This document shows positions 29,885-38,660 of a stretch of 41,938 bases of DNA, one piece after another; position 1 is the stretch's first letter; every line of letters begins with the position of its first letter. Source of the DNA: a virus. The notes beneath the pieces are model-generated. The model saw only the letters and a list, made by a program, of their open reading frames with translations. It did no database searches and was not told the origin of the DNA. Both the position numbers and the translations under genes were made by a program. The stretch lies in the IMG/VR virus record IMGVR_UViG_3300042449_002081, positions 1 through 41,938 of that record; one strand, written 5' to 3'.

Positions 29885-30721
29885 ATGGACGACCCCCTCC
29901 CCTCCGACCTCGACGCCTTCGCCCAGAGTTACAATATGCCCGGCGCCGTGCCTCCCCCGCCGGCCAAGGCATCCAAAGGCAACAGCTTTGACTTTGGCAG
30001 CATCGTCGTGCAATCCGCCGAGGATTTCGCCCGGTTGCCAGAGTCCCAAAAGCAACTCCTGCGAAACATGAAGCAGGGCATCCAATACACCCCGCAAGCC
30101 GCAGCCGAATTCGTCGAGACCTTCAACACCCGCGTCTTGGAGCAGTCCACTCCCCAAGCCCAAGCCCAAGCTGAAAAAGCGCAGCTCGATATTCAAAAGG
30201 CCGAACTTGACCTTAAAAAATCCCAAGCCGACATCGCGCAGGTCGAATCCCGCAAGCAAGCCGCAGCCACAGAGATCGCCGGCATGAGATCCATGCTGGC
30301 CGAATTAAAAGGCCACGCAGGCATGAGCGCATCGGTCGGTGCTAAAGGAAGCGAATACCTTTTCGGTATTAACAAAGAGCCATTCAGCGGAACAAAAGCC
30401 GCCGATTTCTACACTCTGCTGGAGCAAGTCCAAGGCGGCACATTCATGCAAGCCTTCAACAACCTCAAAGGTGCCGGCCAGATCACCGAGCAAGAGGGCG
30501 CCAAAGCCACCGCAGCCATCGCTCGACTAAACCCACGCCAAACGGAAGACGGATTCAACAAGGCCCTCATGGATTTCGACGGCGTCCTCGCTCAAGCCCA
30601 AGCACGCTCACAGCCAGCAAGCCCCCAAGCCGCCCCCGCACAACCCCAGCAACCCGCCACCCGCGTCATCCGCGGCCAAACTTTCGTCCAACAACCCAAT
30701 GGCAACTGGCTCCCCCAATAG
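29885..30721 (+). CDS. Coiled-coil internal virion protein
   Basis: A 278-residue protein. The centre (QAQAQAEKAQLDIQKAELD, then KKSQADIAQVESRKQAAATE) is a long coiled coil, followed by a globular part (FGINKEPFSGTKAADFYTLL) and a Pro/Gln/Ala-rich tail ending NGNWLPQ. Probably an internal core protein. Its last 23 bases overlap the giant gene. Confidence 0.55.
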   Translation: MDDPLPSDLDAFAQSYNMPGAVPPPPAKASKGNSFDFGSIVVQSAEDFARLPESQKQLLRNMKQGIQYTPQAAAEFVETFNTRVLEQSTPQAQAQAEKAQLDIQKAELDLKKSQADIAQVESRKQAAATEIAGMRSMLAELKGHAGMSASVGAKGSEYLFGINKEPFSGTKAADFYTLLEQVQGGTFMQAFNNLKGAGQITEQEGAKATAAIARLNPRQTEDGFNKALMDFDGVLAQAQARSQPASPQAAPAQPQQPATRVIRGQTFVQQPNGNWLPQ

Positions 30722-33700
30722 AGAATTCACCTCCGACGAACTTGATGCCCTGGCAGCCGCCGAGCTGCCGGTGCAGGACCCCATTCCCCCATCTGCCACT
30801 ACGGCCCCAGCCGCCGCAAGCGGAGCACCTGAACCGACAGGATCTGCCGGACTGATCACCGGCGAGGGGGCACTTCCTGCCCGCGGACCTGCCATAGGCC
30901 CCGTTGCCCAGCTTGAAGATCGTGAATACACGGCCGAAGAAATCGACCTACTTGAGCAAGCCAACCAACCCAAAGGATACACTCAAGACGAGGTGGACAA
31001 AATGGTCGTCGAAGCCCTCGAAGACCCAAACTATGTGCCGACACGCGACGAGTATTTCGACCAAAAGGCCACCAAGGAGCGCCTCAAAGCCCAAGGCAAA
31101 ATCCCCGGCAACGCCGAACTCGCAGCCAAGGCCGTCGGCGGGTTGTTTGTCAGCGCCTTCGATGCCTTCAACTCGACTCTCTTTTCGCCCGTAGAGACTC
31201 TCGCCAAATCCCCCGCCACACTCCAGACCGGCATCGGACGCGCTTCCCTCGGTGCCATGCAGCTCGGAGGCTGGGCCAAGCAGGCTCTGGAAGGCCAGCC
31301 TAAATATCTCAACGAGGCCACGGGAGAGTTTCTTTTTGCCGATGCACAAGACCCAATGACCCTTGCCGGGTTCCAAGAGCGATACCCAAACCAACCGATC
31401 CGCCCCACCAACGAGGAGGATTTGAAGGACTACGAATTCAAAAACCACCTCCAAGAAAAAGGCATCGACGCCGAGTATCAAGCCCTCGGGCAAAAGACCG
31501 CGCCCACCGAGCTGCTCACCCGCGTGCTCACCGGCCGCAACCAGCAAGAGACGCCCATCGAGTCGCAGGCGCAGATTGTGGAGATCGCCACCGACCCGAC
31601 CAACATCATCCCCTTCAGCGCCGGTGCAAAAACCCTCGGCCTCTCCCGAGGCATGAAGATTGTTAGTTCCAAGACGGCCAGCGGCATTGAAAAACTCGCA
31701 GGCGGCCTTGTCAAAGGCAACGACGCCCTCGCTGAACGCTTCGCCAGAGTCGTCACCGAAAAGACCGGCGTGAGCCCGCAAAACATCTCCGCCGCGGCAA
31801 ACGCCATGACCTTTGGGCGCAATGTCGGCATCGGCGGCGGTATCGCCATGGGTGCCACAGCCCTCGGAGCCCCGCCAGAAGTCAGCGCCACCATTGCCGG
31901 GTTCTACCCCGCCTACAAAGCAGGCATGGGCGTGCTCCGCAAGATCGAGACCGCAGCCGGAACCAGCAAAATCATCCTCCGCGAATCCGCCGACGCCACC
32001 AATGGCCTGGACCAAGCCGCCCGAGCCGCCGTGTTGGCGAACCCCGCCGTGCCATCCATTTTTAAAGAAGTTCTTGAGCGCCCCAGCCAGTTCGTGAGCA
32101 TCGAGTCCACGCCCGCCCGCCTCGCCGCGAATCAAGCCCTCTCGCCGCAGATGCGTGCTTTCATGGGCAAGCTATCCAATCCTGCCATCGTCCAAGCCGT
32201 GCGTGGATCCAGTGCCCTCGCCACAGGTGCCGCAAAAGGTGCCGCCGCAAATGTTCCCTTCGCCCTCCTCGCCGCAAATGCCGGTCAGGACGAAGACGCC
32301 GCCGCCATGCTCGCCATGGGCGGAACCTTCGGCGCCCTCGGCGGAGGAGTGGACCGCTTCACCGGCCTCCAGCAACGACGCCAACAAGCCGCCCTCAGCG
32401 ATGTGTCCCGCATGCTCGTCGATGTCGAACTCAACGCCGGAGATGTCGGAAAAATGATGGCCACGCAGACGCCCGACAACCTCGTCAGGCTCGCCGCCAT
32501 GCAGGGCACCTTCCGCAACAACCTCGATTTCGTCCCCCTCAGCGCCGAGGAATACGCCAAAAATGTAGACGCCCAAGGCGGAGCAGGAACCGCCGGCATG
32601 TTTGTGCAGGCCCCACTCGGCGAACGCGCCAAGGTATTCATCAACCTCGACGCCCGCCGTGGAGGAGTCGAGCCCCACGAATTCGGCCACGCCCTCCTCG
32701 CCAGCGGTGCTCTCGATGGACAGCAAAAATACGCCGCCCGCGCCTGGGTCGATAAAACCTACGGCCCCGAAGGTGTCCAAGCCCGCGCCGCCGAATACGC
32801 CAGCAACATCATCCGAGGCAAAAACGCCAGCGCCTTCCCCGACGGCAACTTCGAGATCAGCCCCGGCACACTCGCCGCCGAGATGGACAACCTCAGCCAA
32901 GGCGGCCTCGCCCGAGGCGACATGGACGGCCTCGACTGGGCCCGCGACGAGATATTCGCCGAGACCTTCGCCAAGGCCAGCAACACCATGGATTTCGCCG
33001 CCATCCGCCGAGGAGCCCCCGCCGGAGGCAACATGCTCACCTTCGCCGAGAGCGTCCTCGGAGCCCAAGCCCGCTCCCTCAGCGCCAGCGGTGTGCGCAT
33101 CGACCCGCAGACCGGCCAAGCCCTCGACACCCCCGGCAGCCTCTTCAAAGAGAACCCCATCCTCGCCACCGACAAAGCCCTCCTCAACCAACTCGGCACC
33201 TACATCAACAATTACCGCCAGTGGGCCAACGACCCCACCCACGAAAAGCCCCGCCCAAACCGCATCGCCCCCAGCGGCCGAGCCAGCGACATCGCCAACA
33301 ACCCCCAGGTCACATTCTACGACCGAGGCGACGGCGTGAAAGCGAACGCCTTTGCCACGCAAGACCCCGCCACCGGCCAAGCCATCCTCCGCGACCAGCG
33401 CGACCTCAACAAAGAACACGCCAAGGTCAAAGAGCAGATCCGAAACATCGTCGGCTCCAAACTCATCGACCCCACAAACCCCGTCCTCGGCCCCAAGAAG
33501 CCAAAGGATGGCGACGGCCCCGTCAGAACTATCGGAACCGTCCTCCCGCCCAGCTTTGATTTCCTCAACGGCTTCATGCCGCACATCCGAGCCTTCGCAC
33601 GCCAGTTTGAGGCCCTCGGAGCCGCTGGCGAGAGCATGCAGGTCCGCTACCACGCCATCGGCAGCGGAGACACCGGGGCGTTCAAAGTTAAAAAACTTGG

Positions 33701-36251
33701 CAACCTCGAAGCCATCACCCGCGAAGTCATCCCTTGGGGATGGGAACTCACCAAAGCCGGAAACCTCAACGCCACCGTGCTCGACCTCTCGCAATTCCGC
33801 AACCGCGCCATGCGAGGCATCGCCGAGCGCAACCCCGCCCTCGCCCCCTTCGACTACGACATGGGCAAGATCGAAGCCGACCTCAAGACCTACATGGAGA
33901 ACCACCGGCAGGAACTCCCCGGCGCCAACAAGATCGGCGACGAGAAGCGAGACGCCATCAATGCCATCCTCGGCATCGCCACCACCAAAAACCGCGAGCG
34001 CAACGCCCTCTCCGGCAGCTTCGGCCCCGGCAGCGCCATCAAACAATTCCGCCTCGACCGCGTAGACGCCGCCGTAGGCACCGGCCGCACCGGCTTCCAC
34101 TTCGACTACGACCGCGCCAACCGCAACTTCATGCCCGACAAGCCAGCCCCCATGCCGGACTTGTCAAGGGACCTGCCAGGGCAGGCCACGCCGGATGCGG
34201 CAGGGCCTACAGATGCTCCCGCAGAACAAGGATTCAAAGTTCCCGAGATTTACAAAGTCATCCCCGGTCCAAACGGCAAATCTCGCGTCATCAATGCCGA
34301 AGGGAAAAAAGTCACAGATTATCCGACTCTTGAAAAAGCAATGGCCCGCGCTACGGAGGAAAACAATTTGCTCGCTCCGATGTCTGATCTCAAAAAATTA
34401 TTCAAAAGCCGAGAAGACAGGCAGGCCATTACAGATGCCCAGAAACGCATTACTGAAGTTGCAAAAAACAACCCAGAGGCAACCAGGTTGGAAATCCAAC
34501 GAGATGAAACCGGCCTGCCCAAAATCGACCTATTGGAAGATTCAGATGGGAATCCAATTTTAGATGAAAAAGGCAATCAAGTGCGTGGCGTGGTATTTGC
34601 AAAAAAAGAATACGAGCTACGCAAGGCGCCCGGCCTTAGCAAGGATGACAACACCGCAGTAAAACAAGGCGTGGCGCTTCTCCTTCCAGAAGCCAAAAGA
34701 GTTTTAGGCATTCCAGCCCTCGCCGCCGGTAAGGGATGGTATGGACGGATGCGAGATTTCTTGCAGCGTTCATTTGGCGCAAACATCGAAGTGTTTGGTC
34801 AACTCCTCGGAGCGACATCTGCACGCACTCCGGTAGACACCAATTTCAAACAAGGGCTTGAAGCTCTAAAATTAGTTGCTCTTGGAAAATACGACGACCT
34901 TTTGCAGCGCTTCGACGCACATGTCATGGACATCAAGACAAAGGCAGAATCTGGTCAACTAAAGACAGAATGGCTTGCGAAAAACCCAACCAAGCGCGAG
35001 TCGATGTTTGTTCTCAATGATGAGTATCGCAAAGCCATCAATACCTTCAAAGATGTCCCTCTTCGTGAAAACGGAGCAAAATACAACGCAAACTCTCAAA
35101 AGGTTTTGCACGCTCTATACGGCATCTGGCTAAGTCAGACCAAGGGCCCGAAGACTCCAAACTTTGCAGGCAACCTCACTGGGCGGACATTGCGAGCCAC
35201 CATCGATGTGTGGGCTGCACGCAACCTTCGCCGCCTGCTCTACTCGAACAAAATCAAAAAGTGGCGCATCCTGCCAGAGCAGGAATCCGGTGTGAAATAC
35301 ACCGTGGACAAAGACGGAAACTATGGCGGCGACTTTGAATTCGGCCAGCGCATTTACGACGAGGTAGCACGCCAGCTCAATATGAACCCGGACGACCTGC
35401 AAGCCGTCATGTGGTTTGCCGAAAAAGATGTTTGGGAAACGAACGGTTGGACGAACACCGTGGGCGCCGAGAAAAGCTCGTTTGATAAAGAAGCCGGCAA
35501 GCTCAACCTGGACCGATACCAGATCGGCCTCACCACATTCACAAGCGCCGAAAATTTTGATCCCAAGGTGCAAGAAGCCGAGCGCATCAGCTTCCGAAAC
35601 GCAGTCAGAAAAGTTCCCAACCTCGCCGTCTCCCGCATCACCGAATCCAGCGGCCTCTACGGGGGCACGCTGGAGCCGACTTTCGATGTCGAATTCAGCG
35701 TCCAGCGCGATGCCAAGATCGATTCGCAAAACTACCTTGAGCCAACCATCCGAGAAGCCCTCGCCATCGCAGACCGACGCGGGCAGATCGATGTGCTCAC
35801 ATCGCTCGTTGTAGATATCGATCACCCAAACGCACGGCCCATGGTCGAAATTGGTTTCAAATCACCGGCCAAGCCCGCCGAGATAGACGCCGTCGTCGAA
35901 GCATTCAAAGCAAACGGCATCGACGGCTTCACTATAGCAAAAAACGAACGCGGCGATGTGCTCGGGCTTCGTTCCCAGTATGTGCCAGAAATCTCTGCCC
36001 GTTATGACACGCTGGACCATTTGGATCCGGTAAAATTTGGGCAAAACTCCAAAGATTGGATGGGTAAAGCACAAACAACCCTTGTCCAAATTCAAAACAT
36101 CGACAATGTTAGCTACAGAAAGGAAGGATATGTCTCCTCTGCAATTTATGGAAAAGAAGAATACCGAACCGTCAACCCCGTTGACCTTAGCCGAAGCAGC
36201 TCGGCAAATGAACTGGGGCGCCGGAGATCGATCCTTAGCCCCGGATCCTAA
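30699..36251 (+). CDS. Giant virion protein (1850 aa) with zinc-metallopeptidase-like HEFGH motif
   Basis: A 1850-residue protein, the largest in the window, typical of podovirus internal or polyvalent virion proteins delivered with DNA. The N-terminal 100 residues are acidic and Pro/Ala-rich. HEFGH at residues 660-664 (VEPHEFGHALLASGAL) is the zinc-binding HExxH of zincin proteases. Two hydrophobic patches (about 370-410 and 515-550, e.g. NVGIGGGIAMGATALGAP) could contact membrane. Later parts: a region KNRERNALSGSFGPGSAIKQ, a stretch with clear repeats of K-I-D and N-P at about 1170-1260, and a C-terminal domain (KYNANSQKVLHALYGIWLSQ, NLRRLLYSNKIKKWRIL, QAVMWFAEKDVW) that resembles a conserved region of phage polyvalent proteins. 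Possible role: cell entry or alteration of host proteins at infection. Confidence 0.75.
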   Translation: MATGSPNREFTSDELDALAAAELPVQDPIPPSATTAPAAASGAPEPTGSAGLITGEGALPARGPAIGPVAQLEDREYTAEEIDLLEQANQPKGYTQDEVDKMVVEALEDPNYVPTRDEYFDQKATKERLKAQGKIPGNAELAAKAVGGLFVSAFDAFNSTLFSPVETLAKSPATLQTGIGRASLGAMQLGGWAKQALEGQPKYLNEATGEFLFADAQDPMTLAGFQERYPNQPIRPTNEEDLKDYEFKNHLQEKGIDAEYQALGQKTAPTELLTRVLTGRNQQETPIESQAQIVEIATDPTNIIPFSAGAKTLGLSRGMKIVSSKTASGIEKLAGGLVKGNDALAERFARVVTEKTGVSPQNISAAANAMTFGRNVGIGGGIAMGATALGAPPEVSATIAGFYPAYKAGMGVLRKIETAAGTSKIILRESADATNGLDQAARAAVLANPAVPSIFKEVLERPSQFVSIESTPARLAANQALSPQMRAFMGKLSNPAIVQAVRGSSALATGAAKGAAANVPFALLAANAGQDEDAAAMLAMGGTFGALGGGVDRFTGLQQRRQQAALSDVSRMLVDVELNAGDVGKMMATQTPDNLVRLAAMQGTFRNNLDFVPLSAEEYAKNVDAQGGAGTAGMFVQAPLGERAKVFINLDARRGGVEPHEFGHALLASGALDGQQKYAARAWVDKTYGPEGVQARAAEYASNIIRGKNASAFPDGNFEISPGTLAAEMDNLSQGGLARGDMDGLDWARDEIFAETFAKASNTMDFAAIRRGAPAGGNMLTFAESVLGAQARSLSASGVRIDPQTGQALDTPGSLFKENPILATDKALLNQLGTYINNYRQWANDPTHEKPRPNRIAPSGRASDIANNPQVTFYDRGDGVKANAFATQDPATGQAILRDQRDLNKEHAKVKEQIRNIVGSKLIDPTNPVLGPKKPKDGDGPVRTIGTVLPPSFDFLNGFMPHIRAFARQFEALGAAGESMQVRYHAIGSGDTGAFKVKKLGNLEAITREVIPWGWELTKAGNLNATVLDLSQFRNRAMRGIAERNPALAPFDYDMGKIEADLKTYMENHRQELPGANKIGDEKRDAINAILGIATTKNRERNALSGSFGPGSAIKQFRLDRVDAAVGTGRTGFHFDYDRANRNFMPDKPAPMPDLSRDLPGQATPDAAGPTDAPAEQGFKVPEIYKVIPGPNGKSRVINAEGKKVTDYPTLEKAMARATEENNLLAPMSDLKKLFKSREDRQAITDAQKRITEVAKNNPEATRLEIQRDETGLPKIDLLEDSDGNPILDEKGNQVRGVVFAKKEYELRKAPGLSKDDNTAVKQGVALLLPEAKRVLGIPALAAGKGWYGRMRDFLQRSFGANIEVFGQLLGATSARTPVDTNFKQGLEALKLVALGKYDDLLQRFDAHVMDIKTKAESGQLKTEWLAKNPTKRESMFVLNDEYRKAINTFKDVPLRENGAKYNANSQKVLHALYGIWLSQTKGPKTPNFAGNLTGRTLRATIDVWAARNLRRLLYSNKIKKWRILPEQESGVKYTVDKDGNYGGDFEFGQRIYDEVARQLNMNPDDLQAVMWFAEKDVWETNGWTNTVGAEKSSFDKEAGKLNLDRYQIGLTTFTSAENFDPKVQEAERISFRNAVRKVPNLAVSRITESSGLYGGTLEPTFDVEFSVQRDAKIDSQNYLEPTIREALAIADRRGQIDVLTSLVVDIDHPNARPMVEIGFKSPAKPAEIDAVVEAFKANGIDGFTIAKNERGDVLGLRSQYVPEISARYDTLDHLDPVKFGQNSKDWMGKAQTTLVQIQNIDNVSYRKEGYVSSAIYGKEEYRTVNPVDLSRSSSANELGRRRSILSPGS

Positions 36252-36351
36252 GACCGACCGCGTCTTTATCACCACCACAGGCACCACCGATCCAAATTGG
36301 GAGCCTGGTGAGGAAGATTGGAAACGCCTCGCGGAGCTTTTTCGCGGGTAG
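36130..36351 (+). CDS. Small hypothetical protein overlapping the giant gene end
   Basis: A 73-residue protein from ATG 36130, MSPLQFMEKKNTEPSTPLTL and onward, ending EEDWKRLAELFRG. AAGGAAGG just upstream could serve as a ribosome site. It overlaps 122 bases of the giant gene in another frame and continues 100 bases past it. It is followed by the terminator. Alternatives start at ATG 36148. Not recognised. Confidence 0.5.
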   Translation: MSPLQFMEKKNTEPSTPLTLAEAARQMNWGAGDRSLAPDPKTDRVFITTTGTTDPNWEPGEEDWKRLAELFRG

Positions 36352-36370
36352 AAATATTTTAACCCAACCC

Positions 36371-36404
36371 AACGCCCCGAGCCAAAAGCCGGGGCGTTTT
36401 TTAT
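36371..36404. terminator. Intrinsic terminator between late operon and integrase
   Basis: AACGCCCCG (36371-36379) pairs with CGGGGCGTT across a short loop (GCCAAAAGC region), followed by TTTTTTAT. A classic rho-independent terminator for the rightward late operon. It overlaps the integrase stop codon at 36401-36403 on the minus strand, so it separates two converging transcripts. Confidence 0.85.
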
Positions 36405-37405
36405 AACCCCCAAAACCTCTCCGCCTCCGCTTGCCGGACTGCCCGAGCATAGGTTTTGTTCACCATCTGCGGCGACGAGTGCCCAAGGAAAAACGCCGTC
36501 TTCCCCGCATCCTGCCACATTGCCAAGTGCATTGAGGCCGCTGTGTGTCTCAAACAATTTTGCGGCCATTCCTCCCACTTCATTTTCTCTGCCAGCGCCG
36601 TCCGCCCGCGCTTGATGAAATCCTCCTCCAAGCAGTCCCAATCCGCCGGCAGATGCCGCCGCAGGGCAGGCAGAATCGGCACATAGCGCTTCCGAGGCAC
36701 CGGATCCGTGGACTTGATCTGCGGCACCAAAATCTCCGCCTCCTCCACATGCTCCGGCTTCGCCCGCCACACCTCGCTCGTCCGCATCCCCCCAAAAACT
36801 CCCAGCACCAACCACGCCCGCAGCCGGTCATTCTGCGCCGTCAAGTCCAGCAGCCGATTCACATTTTTCACCGAGAGCAAATGGTGCTCGGTCGTCCGCG
36901 CAGGCACATCAATCTTCAGCACCGGATTCCGCTCCGCCAAATCGTAACGCACCGCCCAGTTCCAAACCAGCCGCAGGTAATCGAAGCCCTGCTTCGCCGT
37001 CGTGCCGGTCCACTCTGGGCGGGAAAGGAACCGGTCGATGTGCCCCGGCTTGATATCGCACAGATCCATCGGCCCATACTCCGCCACAAATTTTCCCCAC
37101 CACCAAAGCAAAAGCCGCTTGTGATTTCCCTCCTTCAGCTTCGGCATGCGAACCAGATTAAACTCCCGCCAAACCTGCGCCACGGTCATCCCCGCCGCCT
37201 GCTCAAAAGCCTCCGTCCCTCGCGCCTGTAGCTTCGTCAAAAGAGCATCCCGGTGCAGCGACGCCTCCAAGCGAGTCTGAAAAAAAGTCCGTTTCTCAAT
37301 GCCATTGATTCGTGAAAAAACCACATGCTTGGCCTCCCCCCGCACCGTGGCCTCCCGAAGAGTGATCAAGGGCGTGTTGCGTCCTGTTGCGTCCGTTGCG
37401 TCCAT
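36401..37405 (-). CDS. int: Tyrosine-recombinase integrase
   Basis: A 334-residue phage integrase on the minus strand. The C-terminal catalytic domain holds Arg208 (GGMRTSE), the beta-hairpin Lys region RKRYVPIL, box II NCLRHTAAS with Arg286 (Asn replaces the usual His two residues before Leu-Arg), His309 (FLGHSS) and the nucleophile Tyr319 (KTYARAV). The core-binding domain is around residues 60-160. The first codons (MDATDATGRN) are written by the three GTTGCGTC repeats on the other strand, so arm sites and the coding start overlap; a later start is possible. It recombines attP, directly upstream, with a host tRNA-Thr gene. Confidence 0.9.
   Translation of the reverse strand: MDATDATGRNTPLITLREATVRGEAKHVVFSRINGIEKRTFFQTRLEASLHRDALLTKLQARGTEAFEQAAGMTVAQVWREFNLVRMPKLKEGNHKRLLLWWWGKFVAEYGPMDLCDIKPGHIDRFLSRPEWTGTTAKQGFDYLRLVWNWAVRYDLAERNPVLKIDVPARTTEHHLLSVKNVNRLLDLTAQNDRLRAWLVLGVFGGMRTSEVWRAKPEHVEEAEILVPQIKSTDPVPRKRYVPILPALRRHLPADWDCLEEDFIKRGRTALAEKMKWEEWPQNCLRHTAASMHLAMWQDAGKTAFFLGHSSPQMVNKTYARAVRQAEAERFWGL
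37376..37402. promoter_or_regulatory. GTTGCGTC repeats, left arm of attP
   Basis: Three direct copies of GTTGCGTC at 37376-37383, 37386-37393 and 37395-37402, spaced 9 and 10 bases from start to start, at the beginning of the integrase gene. Two more copies in the same orientation lie on the other side of the core. This matches arm-type integrase binding sites in number, length and placement. Confidence 0.6.
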
Positions 37406-37460
37406 TTACCCATTTTCAGCCATTTCCACGAATTTTCAAACATATTGACGAAGAAAGCAG

Positions 37461-37503
37461 AAAAGCCCGCCGAACCAGTCTCCATGCGGTTCAGCGGGCT
37501 TTT
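37461..37503. terminator. Bidirectional terminator next to the tRNA fragment
   Basis: AAAAGCCCGCCGAACC (37461-37476) and GGTTCAGCGGGCTTTT (37488-37503) form a 16-base inverted repeat with one mismatch and A/T ends on both sides. Read on the minus strand it lies eight bases after the tRNA-Thr 3' end, where a tRNA terminator would be. It also insulates the integrase gene. Confidence 0.8.
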
Positions 37504-37511
37504 AGAAGGAG

Positions 37512-37557
37512 AGCCGACGACGGGATTTGAACCCGTGACCTATCGATTACGAATCGC
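37512..37557 (-). other. attP: attP core: 3' half of a tRNA-Thr(CGU) gene
   Basis: Read on the minus strand this is the 3' half of a tRNA: an anticodon loop TTCGTAA with CGT at 37549-37551, variable region ATAGGTC, a T-arm ACGGG-TTCAAAT-CCCGT (37520-37536) and the acceptor 3' strand CGTCGGC with discriminator T (37512). The acceptor, discriminator and anticodon point to tRNA-Thr(CGU). The 5' half is absent. Phages that integrate into tRNA genes carry exactly such a 3' copy so that the host tRNA is restored. Phage genes flank it on both sides, as in attP or a tandem-prophage junction. Confidence 0.8.
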
Positions 37558-37592
37558 GGATGGAGGATTGGTTTTCATTGTTTTGCGAGGGC

Positions 37593-37611
37593 GTTGCGTC
37601 GGTGTTGCGTC
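37593..37611. promoter_or_regulatory. GTTGCGTC repeats, right arm of attP
   Basis: Two direct copies of GTTGCGTC at 37593-37600 and 37604-37611, in the same orientation as the three at 37376-37402, with a related TTGCGAG just before. With the core between them they give a 3+2 arm layout around attP. Confidence 0.6.
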
Positions 37612-37617
37612 GAGTGG

Positions 37618-38025
37618 TCAGTTTTGGCTGAGGGTGGGAAGGGCTTGGCGCATGTAATTTTGGGCGTGGGGGTGGAGGTAGGCGACTTGCTGGGGCGGGG
37701 TGGCGGTGGTGAAGAAGTGCTGCTCTTGCACGGTGCCGTCGAGCCAGCGGGCTCGGAGGATTTGGACGACATTGCCGTTGAGTGGCCAGCTGCCTTGGTA
37801 GCAGCGCTTGAGCTCGAGGTTGCAGGGGGTGACGCCGACGACATCGCCGTTGAGGTCGATCATGGCGCCGCTGGGGGCGCTGTGGATGCGGACGGCGCGG
37901 TCAGTGAATTTGGCTTCCCACTCGGCGTTGAACTTGGCTTTGCGGGCGGCTTCGCGTTCTGCGGTGGCGCAGCCGCTTAAAATCAGGGCCGAGGCGAGGG
38001 CGAGGAGGTGGAGTGATGTTTTCAT
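37618..38025 (-). CDS. Lipoprotein with PEGA-like domain
   Basis: A 135-residue protein. The signal peptide MKTSLHLLALASALILSG ends in the lipobox LSGC (Cys19), so it is a lipoprotein. After a charged helix (REAARKAKFNAEWEAKF) comes a beta domain with VRIHSAPSGAMIDLNGD and VVGVTPCNLELKRCY, the PEGA pattern (short surface domain). It sits beside attP, a common place for lysogenic-conversion genes, so it may alter the host envelope or exclude other phages. It overlaps the next minus gene by ATGA. Confidence 0.65.
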   Translation of the reverse strand: MKTSLHLLALASALILSGCATAEREAARKAKFNAEWEAKFTDRAVRIHSAPSGAMIDLNGDVVGVTPCNLELKRCYQGSWPLNGNVVQILRARWLDGTVQEQHFFTTATPPQQVAYLHPHAQNYMRQALPTLSQN

Positions 38026-38300
38026 TTTTGGGGTGTCTGAAATTTTTTGAGCTCTGCTTGGCTGGCTTGAAATTTATGGACTCGGTAGGCGCGGCCGGGG
38101 GCGATTTTTTCAAAAGCGGATTTGATATTTTCGGCTTCGACTTGGTTGTCCATAAAACCAAAAACCAAAATGACATTGTGCCATTCGTTCATGGCTGGGC
38201 TGTATTGTTGGACAATGCTGACTTCTTTTTTTTCGACGGGATAAAACAAATACACAAGCAGGACGATGCCTGCGGCGATCCAAAGAAAATCATTTTTCAT
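38022..38300 (-). CDS. Small membrane-anchored protein
   Basis: A 92-residue protein. Start taken at ATG 38300: MKNDFLWIAAGIVLLVYLFY is a single N-terminal transmembrane anchor, followed by a soluble part (FGFMDNQVEAENIKSAFEKI and a charged, helical C-terminus). Longer frames extend upstream but lack a start with this anchor. It is paired with the lipoprotein, suggesting a joint envelope role, perhaps in the lysogen. Confidence 0.6.
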   Translation of the reverse strand: MKNDFLWIAAGIVLLVYLFYPVEKKEVSIVQQYSPAMNEWHNVILVFGFMDNQVEAENIKSAFEKIAPGRAYRVHKFQASQAELKKFQTPQK

Positions 38301-38310
38301 AGCGGGGTGG

Positions 38311-38655
38311 TCAGGTCGTGGATTTGCGCCGTCCACCCTTCTGGTAGCGTGCGGTCTTGGGAGTTGAGGATCCACCACCGGAGGTCTCGGTAGAGGGACG
38401 GATCAATTTGTCCTGGGGCGTGGCGTTTCCCGGCTCGTTCATCATCCAGCTGGGATGGTCGGGCATGGCTTGGCCGTGCATGGGGGGTGCGGCGCGCCGG
38501 GCGCGGTATTCGCGGATGGCTTCTTGAACGATGCGGCTGGCGCTCCAGTTTTCACCGAGCGTTTGGGTGCGTGATTGGGCTTCTTTTTTTAGCCATTCGG
38601 AGACTTCGGGCGGCAGCGAAACGCTGACTTTTTCGAAGTTTGGTTTTTTCTTCAT
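38311..38655 (-). CDS. Ribbon-helix-helix repressor-like protein (leftward)
   Basis: A 114-residue protein. Residues 5-45 (NFEKVSVSLPPEVSEWLK, then SASRIVQEAIREYRARR) have the strand-helix-helix pattern of CopG/Arc/MetJ DNA-binding proteins: a beta strand with V-S-V-S-L, P-x-E-V at the helix start, and S-x-I-V-x-E-A in the second helix. The second half is Pro/Gly/Ser-rich. ATG 38655 has AAGGAGGC immediately upstream (short spacing). It likely binds the inverted repeat at 38661-38685 just before its own start (autoregulation). Confidence 0.75.
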   Translation of the reverse strand: MKKKPNFEKVSVSLPPEVSEWLKKEAQSRTQTLGENWSASRIVQEAIREYRARRAAPPMHGQAMPDHPSWMMNEPGNATPQDKLIRPSTETSGGGSSTPKTARYQKGGRRKSTT

Positions 38656-38660
38656 GCCTC

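Noticed and set aside
32172-34100. Long open frame (642 codons) on the minus strand inside the giant gene region
   Set aside because: It is the complement of codon-biased GC-rich coding sequence; its residues (runs of G, V, E, A) show no domain, and the plus-strand protein has a real motif.
37512-37557. Complete tRNA-Thr gene
   Set aside because: Only the 3' half is present; no D-arm or 5' acceptor strand can be formed from the flanking bases.
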